NCBI GenBank assembly: GCA_012271025.1
Contig: JAAXHF010000347.1
Location: 1 to 5,671, forward strand
Direction: 5' to 3'
Length of the DNA stretch: 5,671 nt
From: Deltaproteobacteria bacterium
GTDB taxonomy: Bacteria; Desulfobacterota_B; Binatia; Bin18
In this document: positions 1-4,322 of the stretch, piece after piece
Layout of the letters: every line of letters begins with the position of its first letter
Numbering within the stretch: position 1 is the stretch's first letter
Position numbers and translations under genes: made by a program
Notes under the pieces: generated by a model
Database searches by the model: none
Seen by the model: the letters and a program-made list of their open reading frames with translations, nothing else
Told to the model about the DNA's origin: nothing

Positions 1-519
1 GGCATGATCGCCCAGGAGTTTGCCCTCCGGCACCCGGCCAAGGCGCGCAGCCTGGTCCTTGGCTGCACCACCCCCGGCGGTCCCCAGGCTGTCCCGCTGT
101 CTGGCGAGGGCATCGCCAACGCTTATTCGACCAAAGAGATGTCGGCCGAAGAGCGCGGCCGGGCTCTGGCCGAGGCAGCCTTTACCACCGGCTATATTGA
201 GGCCCACCCGGAGGTCATTACGGCCATGATTGAGGCCCGCCGCAACCGGCCGATTGACCCGGTCGGCTTTGGTCATCGGATGAAAGCCGCCTTCAGCCAT
301 GATACCTACGACCGCCTGCCCAGCATCGCCTGCCCGACCCTGGTGCTGACCGGCAAACAGGACGCCCTGATCGCCTGGGAAAATTCCACCTTGCTGGCCG
401 AACGGATTCCCGGCGCCGCGTGTGTGGTGCTGGAGCCGGCCGGGCATGTGTTCTGGATTGAGCAACCCGAGCAGTCGCGCCGGGCCATCCTGGATTTTTT
501 GCACCACCACACCGCATGA
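1..519 (+). CDS. alpha/beta hydrolase, 3' part (5' end outside window)
   Basis: C-terminal portion of an alpha/beta-fold hydrolase; the frame is open through base 1, so the gene starts upstream. The first visible residues, GMIAQEFALRHP, are what normally follows the nucleophile elbow (G-x-S-x-G-G-x-x-A), so the catalytic Ser lies just outside the window. Counting from the Met codon at base 4, the acid residue is probably D120 in LVLTGKQDALI and the catalytic His is H148 in EPAGHVFWIEQP, both in the usual spacing at the end of the fold. A helical cap region fills about residues 35-105. About 172 residues are visible of a family usually 260-300 long. The stop TGA (517-519) overlaps the ribosome binding site of the methyltransferase gene, so the two are very likely co-transcribed. 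Family assignment is firm; substrate (ester, lactone, C-C bond or other) is unknown. Confidence 0.9.
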   Translation, partial: GMIAQEFALRHPAKARSLVLGCTTPGGPQAVPLSGEGIANAYSTKEMSAEERGRALAEAAFTTGYIEAHPEVITAMIEARRNRPIDPVGFGHRMKAAFSHDTYDRLPSIACPTLVLTGKQDALIAWENSTLLAERIPGAACVVLEPAGHVFWIEQPEQSRRAILDFLHHHTA

Positions 520-523
520 AGGA
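518..523 (+). promoter_or_regulatory. ribosome binding site of the methyltransferase gene
   Basis: GAAGGA lies six bases before the ATG at 530 and overlaps the hydrolase stop codon. It decides the start: the open frame runs back to 422 inside the hydrolase gene, but only the ATG at 530 has this spacing. Confidence 0.75.
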
Positions 524-529
524 CGCCGT

Positions 530-1567
530 ATGTCACAGCGACAGCTGACGAAAGACAGCCAGGCCCGCACCCTGCGCGGCTGGATGCTGGGTTTGCACGC
601 GACCCATATTATCGACGTTGGTGGGCGGCTGGGTTATTTTTCGGCCCTCCGCCAGCGGGACGGCAGGGCGACCGCAGCCGAGTTGGCGACCGCCCACAAC
701 CTCGACCCGTGGCGCACCGCAGTGTGGTGTAAAGCCGCCTGCACGGTCGGCATTCTGCGGGCGACCGAAGAAACGGAGGACACCTGCTACAGTTTTGCGC
801 CGTTCATGGACGAACTGCTGGCCGACAACGCGCCCGACCTGCTGACCTCGCACGTGCTGGCCAGCCTGGCCCGCGATTATCCGGGCTATCCCGAGGCGTT
901 TCGGACCGGGGCGACCAAGACCTTTCACGACCACGACGAAGACTTCTTCGCCCACCAGGGGCGGATCTCGGCGCTGCGTGCCCCGCTGATACTGGCCGCC
1001 GCCCGACGACTGACCGGCGTCGAAGAACGCCTGAGCGCGGGCGGTACGATCATGGATATCGGCTCGGGCAGCGGGACGGTTCTGGTCAGCTTTGCCGAAG
1101 CCTTTCCTGGCTGTCAGGTGATCGGCATCGAGCCCCTGCCGTATTTTGTCCACAGCTCACGCCAGCGCCTGGCAGAGCGGGGTCTGGCCCAGCGGGTTCG
1201 GGTTGAATCGGTCGGCGGCGAGGGGATGGACTTCGAGCAGACGGCCGATCTGATCACCATGATCCAGGTCTTTCACGAGCTGCCGGATACGGAAAAAATC
1301 GCCATTCTGCGTCGCTGCCATCACGCCCTCAAACCCGGCGGCAGCCTGCTGCTGGTCGACCGCTGCGCGCCGGAGAGCGCCCAGGACATTCAGGACCGGC
1401 GCTTCAGCATGAGCATCCTGGAGCAGTGGTTCGAGGTCACCTGGGGCAATATCGTCAACACCCGGAGCGAAATCCTGGCCATGCTGCGCCAGACGGGTTT
1501 CAGCGTCAGCCAGGAAAACCCCGATATGGTTCCGACCTACTGGTCGTTTGTGGCGGACAAGGACTGA
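530..1567 (+). CDS. class I SAM-dependent methyltransferase with N-terminal winged-helix-like region
   Basis: 345-residue protein. Residues 10-100 look like the dimerisation/winged-helix region of O-methyltransferase-type enzymes (ATAAELATAHNLDPWRTAVW, then CTVGIL). The Rossmann SAM-binding domain follows: motif I DIGSGSGT at 176-183, acidic E201 ending strand 2 (VIGIEPLP), and the post-motif region LKPGGSLLLVD at 267-277. The stretch FHELPDTEKIAILRRCHHAL (248-267) resembles the region that carries the catalytic His in plant/antibiotic O-methyltransferases, making H249 a candidate general base; that is inference. It should transfer a methyl group from S-adenosylmethionine to a small molecule in the cytoplasm. 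It starts 10 bases after the hydrolase stop and ends 29 bases before the LLM oxidoreductase, consistent with one operon. Class is secure; O- versus C- or N-methylation is not determined. Confidence 0.88.
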   Translation: MSQRQLTKDSQARTLRGWMLGLHATHIIDVGGRLGYFSALRQRDGRATAAELATAHNLDPWRTAVWCKAACTVGILRATEETEDTCYSFAPFMDELLADNAPDLLTSHVLASLARDYPGYPEAFRTGATKTFHDHDEDFFAHQGRISALRAPLILAAARRLTGVEERLSAGGTIMDIGSGSGTVLVSFAEAFPGCQVIGIEPLPYFVHSSRQRLAERGLAQRVRVESVGGEGMDFEQTADLITMIQVFHELPDTEKIAILRRCHHALKPGGSLLLVDRCAPESAQDIQDRRFSMSILEQWFEVTWGNIVNTRSEILAMLRQTGFSVSQENPDMVPTYWSFVADKD

Positions 1568-1584
1568 GGGCCGCAGGCGGTCCC
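1568..1584 (+). other. intercistronic hairpin between methyltransferase and oxidoreductase genes
   Basis: Immediately after the methyltransferase TGA, GGG-CCG-CAGG-CGG-(T)-CCC can fold as a six-pair stem with one bulged T, ending just before the next gene's Shine-Dalgarno. No T run follows, so it is not an intrinsic terminator. It could tune translation or RNA stability between the two genes; the role is inferred. Confidence 0.4.
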
Positions 1585-1586
1585 CC

Positions 1587-1590
1587 GGAG
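1587..1590 (+). promoter_or_regulatory. ribosome binding site of the LLM oxidoreductase gene
   Basis: GGAG six bases before the ATG at 1597. It supports this start over the upstream in-frame start at 1426, which would overlap the methyltransferase gene by about 140 bases and add residues without family character. Confidence 0.65.
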
Positions 1591-1596
1591 CATCGT

Positions 1597-2580
1597 ATGT
1601 CTCGACTTGGCATGGTTGTGTATCACGGCATTGAAAGCGGCGCCGAGTTGGCCGAGTACGGCCGGATTGCCGAAGGAGCGGGGTTTGACTCGCTGTGGGT
1701 CACCGAGCGCTATTTTCACGAGGAAACCTTCTCACTGTTGGGCTATCTGGCGGCCGTCACCCGGACGCTCAGGCTCGGTGTCGGGGTGGTCAATCCGTAT
1801 ACCCGCAACCCGGCCCTGCTGGCCATGGCTGCGGCGACTTTGGACCGGCTCAGCGGCGGGCGGCTGGTGCTGGGCCTGGGCCGCAGCGAGCCGGCGGTCA
1901 TTCAGGACAAAATGGGCATTCGCTACGGCAAGGCCGGCGCGGCCATGGAGGGGGCGGTCAGCCTGCTGGGCCGCCTGCTGGCGGGTCAGCGGGTGAGCGC
2001 CACGGCCGGTCCGTTCCGCCTGGCCAACGCCAAGCTGTCGCCCGAGCCGATTCGGAAAACACCGATTTATCTGGCCGCCATCGGCCGCAAGGGCCTGAGG
2101 CTGGCCGGCGCGATTGCCGACGGGGTGGTGCTGAACGCCTATGTGCCGACCAGCTATGTGGGCTATGCGGTCGAAGAAATCCGCAGTGCCGCGCGGGCCG
2201 CAGGCCGCGACCCGGCCGCGATTGACATCAGCTGCATGCTCGTCGTCCGCCTCACCGACGAGCCGCAGCGACTGTACCCGGGGCTGAAAAGACGCCTGGC
2301 GCGTCTGCTGGACGAGGATTTTGTCGGAGAAATCCTGCTCGAAAAAGGCGGCTTTGACCCGGGCATTCTGGCACCTCTGCGGGCGGCCTACCGCAGCCGG
2401 GATGAAGACACGGCGGCCAAGCTGATCACCGACGAGATGGTGAGATCGTTCTATGTCATCGGGCCGGCCGAGACCTGCAAAGAGCGCATCAACGCCTACC
2501 GGGCAGCCGGGGTTGACGCCCCCCTGCTGTTGCCGCGTCTGGAGGAGTATCGCAAGGTGGCCGAGACCCTGCGAGACTAG
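1597..2580 (+). CDS. LLM-class (luciferase-like) flavin/F420-dependent oxidoreductase
   Basis: 327-residue TIM-barrel protein of the bacterial luciferase-like superfamily, the group that includes F420-dependent methylene-tetrahydromethanopterin reductase and FMN-dependent monooxygenases. Diagnostic stretches are the N-terminal barrel strand and helix (MSRLGMVVYHG, then AEGAGFDSLWVTER at 26-38), the motif GVVNPYTRNPALLAMAAATL (63-82), LSGGRLVLGLGRSEP (85-99) and the C-terminal VIGPAETCKERINAYRAAGV (287-306). Length fits the family (about 300-350). It would reduce or oxygenate a small molecule using reduced F420 or FMN; the sequence alone does not choose between them. It is the last gene of the plus-strand run, 29 bases after the methyltransferase stop, and is followed within 30 bases by a REP pair. 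Family confident, substrate unknown. Confidence 0.88.
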   Translation: MSRLGMVVYHGIESGAELAEYGRIAEGAGFDSLWVTERYFHEETFSLLGYLAAVTRTLRLGVGVVNPYTRNPALLAMAAATLDRLSGGRLVLGLGRSEPAVIQDKMGIRYGKAGAAMEGAVSLLGRLLAGQRVSATAGPFRLANAKLSPEPIRKTPIYLAAIGRKGLRLAGAIADGVVLNAYVPTSYVGYAVEEIRSAARAAGRDPAAIDISCMLVVRLTDEPQRLYPGLKRRLARLLDEDFVGEILLEKGGFDPGILAPLRAAYRSRDEDTAAKLITDEMVRSFYVIGPAETCKERINAYRAAGVDAPLLLPRLEEYRKVAETLRD

Positions 2581-2606
2581 CGCAATTCACCATGATGTGT
2601 AGCCGT

Positions 2607-2639
2607 GTAGGTCAGGTTAGCCGCAGGCGTAACCTGACA
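2607..2639 (+). repeat. GTAG-type REP palindrome, copy 1
   Basis: GTAG head at 2607-2610 followed by a hairpin with 9-base perfect arms: GTCAGGTTA (2611-2619) and TAACCTGAC (2630-2638). The interior GCCGCAGGCG adds a GCC/GGC stem around a GCA loop and leaves one unpaired G (2629) on the 3' side. A GTAG or GGAG head before an imperfect palindrome is the described form of REP sequences mobilised by RAYT (Y1 tyrosine) transposases; no RAYT gene is in this window. Confidence 0.7.
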
Positions 2640-2648
2640 TCTCGTACT

Positions 2649-2679
2649 TGTCGGATTACGCTACGCTAATCCGACCTAC
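2649..2679 (-). repeat. GTAG-type REP palindrome, copy 2, inverted
   Basis: On the minus strand it reads GTAG, then arms GTCGGATTA and TAATCCGAC (plus-strand 2667-2675 and 2650-2658), with interior GCGTAGCG. Compared with copy 1, both arms differ at two sites and both differences are compensated, so pairing is kept; the unpaired 3' G is also kept. It lies tail-to-tail with copy 1 across nine bases (2640-2648), the geometry of a REP doublet (REPIN). Confidence 0.7.
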
Positions 2680-2686
2680 TACACTT

Positions 2687-2723
2687 CCGTTCGTGCTGAG
2701 CGTAGCGGAGCGAAGTCGAAGCA
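2687..2723. repeat. dispersed repeat-like element (CCGTTCG...GTCGAAGCA)
   Basis: Begins CCGTTCGTGCTGAGCG and ends AGTCGAAGCA, with TTCG (2690-2693) and CGAA (2717-2720) at its flanks and two GAGCG copies inside. From memory this resembles a widespread intergenic repeat type (TTCGACT...GCTCAGCACGAAC when read on the other strand). Only one copy is present here, so repeat status rests on resemblance. Confidence 0.45.
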
Positions 2724-2728
2724 GGGCT

Positions 2729-2752
2729 GCCGGATCATGTCTGGCATGACGA
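2729..2752. repeat. third repeat-like hairpin (GCCGGA ... TCTGGCATGACGA)
   Basis: GCCGGA (2729-2734) pairs with TCTGGC (2740-2745), one G-T wobble, around a TCATG loop; a competing TCATG/CATGA pairing (2735-2739 with 2745-2749) is also possible. The form recalls GCCGGATCAAGTCCGGCATGACG-like intergenic repeats known to me mostly from alphaproteobacteria. Single copy here; assignment by resemblance. Confidence 0.4.
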
Positions 2753-2849
2753 GAGCGGAAGGGTATGGCTCCAACCCAACGTGAAACGCGCTAAAGCCCA
2801 TGTTTGACGGCAACCCCCACTGACGACCTACGAACAGGCCAGCCTGAGC

Positions 2850-3122
2850 TTGCAGCCGGCCAACGTGGATGCTGCGCTGGCCGGCAATGAGATCGCTTGG
2901 TGGGTCGGCGTCGGCCAAGTGGCCGCAGCCCTGACCGTCGGCTTGATCCAGGCCGGCGTGGTGGGCTGGGGCATTCGCTACATGGCACGGATGAGTGAGC
3001 GGCGCGAACAGCAGCACGCTGATCGCCATATCGAAACGATGCGGGCCTTGGATCATCAACACACGGCCACCATGCGGGCTTTGGAAGCGCTGATCGAGCG
3101 CACCGCCCCGCGCCGAGCGTAG
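2850..3122 (+). CDS. small hypothetical protein, predicted membrane segment plus coiled coil
   Basis: 90 residues from a TTG at 2850, or 100 from a CTG at 2820 that would give MTTYEQASLSLQ. Neither codon has a clear ribosome binding site, so the start is uncertain and the gene could be decayed. Residues 15-41 (WWVGVGQVAAALTVGLIQAG region) form one plausible transmembrane helix; residues 45-85 are polar and helical with TMRALDHQHTA followed by TMRALEALIERT, a ten-residue internal repeat suggesting a coiled coil; the tail is basic (PRRA). The likely picture is a single-pass inner-membrane protein with a cytoplasmic coiled coil. I recognise no named family and assign no function. It sits alone between two repeat-rich stretches and reads towards the 3' end of the hydrolase on the other strand. 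Confidence 0.5.
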   Translation: MQPANVDAALAGNEIAWWVGVGQVAAALTVGLIQAGVVGWGIRYMARMSERREQQHADRHIETMRALDHQHTATMRALEALIERTAPRRA

Positions 3123-3133
3123 CCGCTGGCGGC

Positions 3134-3166
3134 CTGGGCGCTTCTGGGCCAGAAGGAAAGCGCCAG
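3134..3166 (+). other. stem-loop after the small membrane-protein gene
   Basis: Starting 12 bases past the TAG at 3120, CTG-(G)-GCGC-TTCTG pairs with CAGAA and GCGCCAG around a GGC loop, leaving a five-base GGAAA bulge on the 3' side. It has no T run directly after it, so it is a weak terminator candidate at best, though the pyrimidine-rich heptamer array begins about 30 bases on. Confidence 0.4.
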
Positions 3167-3197
3167 TGTCCCGAGTCTGCGCAGGCCGTATTCTTCA

Positions 3198-3274
3198 CTT
3201 TTGACGTTTGATCTTTGCCCTTTGCCCTTTGACTTTTGCCTTTTGACTTTTGCCTTTTGACTTTTGCCTTTTGA
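3198..3274. repeat. heptanucleotide tandem array, 11 units
   Basis: Eleven units in unbroken 7-base register: CTTTTGA, CGTTTGA, TCTTTGC, CCTTTGC, CCTTTGA, then CTTTTGC/CTTTTGA alternating three times. The second half is therefore a 14-base unit repeated three times exactly (3233-3274), while the first units have drifted. It ends eight bases from the stop codon of the minus-strand hydrolase. On the plus strand it is pyrimidine-rich with a G every seven bases; on the minus strand it forms an A/G-rich 3' untranslated stretch. It is not coding, since 7 is not a multiple of 3 and the encoded Lys-rich peptide changes frame. Confidence 0.85.
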
Positions 3275-3282
3275 CTTTCCTG

Positions 3283-4152
3283 TCACTCCGTCCAACTGGC
3301 CTTCACCCCGGCCAAAAAATCAAGCACGGCCAGCCCAAAGGCATCGTTCTGGTCTCCCGCCACCATATGGCCCGCTCCCGAGACATCCACGTACTGGGCG
3401 TGGGGCACGGCGTGGCGAAACTCGTCGGCGGTCTCTTCACTGACCACATCGCTGATTTTTCCGCGGACCAGCAGGGTCGGCACGGTCAGCCCCCGAGCAG
3501 CCGCCAGCATCCGCTCGGGGTCGCGTCGCAACCGGGCCGGGCTCAGCATCTGGGGGTCCCAGTGCCAACGGTAGCGGCCGTCCTCGCCCTGGCGCAGATT
3601 TTTTTCGAGGCCGCTCAGATTCTTGGGGCGTGGCCGGTGGGGCAGATAGGCAGCCACATAGTCAGCCGCCTCTTCAAGGTCGGCAAAGCCATTTGGCCGG
3701 CCGGTCATGAAGGCCCGGATGCGGTCAACCCCCTCCTGCTCCACCCGGGGCGTGATATCCACCAGCACGACGGCCGAGCTGACCGGCTCGGCCGACTCGC
3801 CCTCGGTCAGCAGGGAGGTCATGCCGCCCAGCGAGGCGCCGATCAGGACCGGCCGCTGGCTGAAATGACCCAGGATTTTGTGCAGATCCGCCACATAGGC
3901 GTCGATATTATAGTTGCCGTCCGGCGCCCAGTCGCTGTCACCGTGGCCGCGCAGGTCGATTGAGACCGCATACCAGCCCTGCTCGGCCAGGGTCCGCGCC
4001 GTCCCGCCCCAGGCGTAACGGGTCTGTCCCCCGCCGTGCAGGAGCAGAACCGGCGGAGCGTCGCTCGTCCCCCAGGCATCGGCGGTCAGCCTCAGTTGAG
4101 TCTCGACCTGATAGTGGATCTTTTGCGGAGAACCGGTGTTGTGTCCTGCCAT
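3283..4152 (-). CDS. alpha/beta hydrolase, serine type
   Basis: 289 residues, full length for the family. Visible in order: oxyanion loop HGGGQ (39-43), the DLRGHGDSDW strand/turn (66-75), nucleophile elbow GASLGG with S107 (105-110), cap region about 130-220, the acid candidate D235 in VRGKISDVVSEE, and catalytic H262 in GAGHMVAGD. Ser rather than Asp at the elbow argues against a dehalogenase or epoxide hydrolase and for an esterase, lactonase or related serine hydrolase. No signal peptide is seen, so it is probably cytoplasmic. The start at 4152 is chosen because AAGGAAG lies just before it; an upstream start at 4212 has no such site and adds residues without family character. It is divergent from the unknown gene at 4323, with candidate operators between them, and its 3' side abuts a heptamer array. 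Substrate unknown. Confidence 0.92.
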   Translation of the reverse strand: MAGHNTGSPQKIHYQVETQLRLTADAWGTSDAPPVLLLHGGGQTRYAWGGTARTLAEQGWYAVSIDLRGHGDSDWAPDGNYNIDAYVADLHKILGHFSQRPVLIGASLGGMTSLLTEGESAEPVSSAVVLVDITPRVEQEGVDRIRAFMTGRPNGFADLEEAADYVAAYLPHRPRPKNLSGLEKNLRQGEDGRYRWHWDPQMLSPARLRRDPERMLAAARGLTVPTLLVRGKISDVVSEETADEFRHAVPHAQYVDVSGAGHMVAGDQNDAFGLAVLDFLAGVKASWTE

Positions 4153-4156
4153 CGCA

Positions 4157-4163
4157 CTTCCTT
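4157..4163 (-). promoter_or_regulatory. ribosome binding site of the minus-strand hydrolase
   Basis: AAGGAAG on the minus strand, with the AGGA core six bases before the ATG at 4152. It supports this start over the longer frame from 4212. Confidence 0.7.
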
Positions 4164-4205
4164 GTGTCTCGAAATGATGCCGCAGCCTAACAGGACGCCA
4201 GGCCC

Positions 4206-4217
4206 AAGACAAGTCTT
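4206..4217. promoter_or_regulatory. 12-base dyad in the divergent region (possible operator)
   Basis: AAGAC-AA-GTCTT, perfect five-base arms around AA, about 55 bases upstream of the hydrolase start. A protein-binding site is possible from symmetry and position only; no regulator gene is in the window. Confidence 0.35.
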
Positions 4218-4222
4218 ATCCA

Positions 4223-4236
4223 ACTGAACGCTCAGT
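4223..4236. promoter_or_regulatory. TetR-type operator candidate
   Basis: ACTGA-ACGC-TCAGT, perfect five-base arms in a 14-base dyad. The pattern ACTGAACG(N)TCAGT is a common shape for TetR/AcrR-family operators. It lies about 70 bases upstream of the hydrolase and about 87 bases upstream of the unknown plus-strand gene, where one site could control both. The regulator itself is not seen, so the assignment is by motif shape and position. Confidence 0.45.
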
Positions 4237-4252
4237 CAGCCAGCCCCGCCTA

Positions 4253-4281
4253 TTGACCCGGCCGAAAGAATTGAGTACCGA
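4253..4281 (+). promoter_or_regulatory. weak sigma70-like promoter candidate for the unknown gene
   Basis: TTGACC (4253-4258), then a 17-base spacer to TACCGA (4276-4281). The -35 box matches five of six consensus bases but the -10 box is poor. It lies just downstream of the TetR-like dyad. Confidence 0.2.
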
Positions 4282-4289
4282 GCCAGGAG

Positions 4290-4302
4290 CACCCGACGGG
4301 TG
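4290..4302. other. 13-base palindrome in the leader of the unknown gene
   Basis: CACCCG-A-CGGGTG, perfect six-base arms around one base, ending four bases before the ribosome binding site. A one-base loop cannot close in RNA without opening inner pairs, so a DNA-binding site is as likely as a leader hairpin. Function is inferred from symmetry only. Confidence 0.35.
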
Positions 4303-4305
4303 TGC

Positions 4306-4313
4306 GGGAAGGA
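4306..4313 (+). promoter_or_regulatory. ribosome binding site of the unknown gene
   Basis: GGGAAGGA nine bases before the ATG at 4323. It favours this ATG over the in-frame GTG at 4302, which lies upstream of the site itself. Confidence 0.65.
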
Positions 4314-4322
4314 ACGAACAGG

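Larger units (their letters stand above)
2581..2819. other. intergenic repeat mosaic without a recognisable gene
   Basis: The 239 bases after the oxidoreductase stop carry no credible coding sequence. From left to right they hold an inverted pair of GTAG-headed palindromes, a repeat-like element ending in GTCGAAGCA, a GCCGGA/TCTGGC hairpin, and about 65 bases (2753-2819) in which I see nothing assignable. No Rho-independent terminator with a T run is visible, so the operon may end at these structures or by Rho. Confidence 0.7.

Noticed and set aside
422..529. Longer start for the methyltransferase at 422
   Set aside because: The extra 36 codons overlap the hydrolase gene in another frame and show no methyltransferase character; the ATG at 530 has a well-spaced GAAGGA.
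533..1153. 206-codon open frame on the minus strand inside the methyltransferase gene
   Set aside because: Shadow frame of a GC-rich gene: low-complexity, Arg/Gly-rich, no motif, and fully antisense to a clear SAM-binding protein.
1426..1596. Longer start for the LLM oxidoreductase at 1426
   Set aside because: It would overlap the methyltransferase by about 140 bases; the luciferase-like barrel begins at MSRLGMVV (1597) with GGAG before it.
2607..2679. REP pair as an intrinsic terminator of the plus-strand operon
   Set aside because: Both hairpins are stable but neither is followed by a T run; a stabilising or Rho-related role remains possible, so it was left as a repeat only.
2581..2760. 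Ends of an insertion sequence or MITE
   Set aside because: No transposase fragment and no convincing target-site duplication flank the block; REP doublets explain the symmetry better.
3198..3274. Heptamer array as a CRISPR array
   Set aside because: Units are seven bases and contiguous, with no spacers and no cas genes nearby.
3056..3295. Lys-rich 79-codon minus-strand frame through the heptamer array
   Set aside because: The KSKGKSQKAK-like peptide is only the translation of a 7-base repeat; no ribosome binding site, and the frame runs into the small gene antisense.
3250..3963. 237-codon plus-strand open frame opposite the hydrolase
   Set aside because: Antisense shadow; the minus strand carries the complete catalytic set of an alpha/beta hydrolase. 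The plus-strand peptide is His/Gln/Gly-rich without family features.
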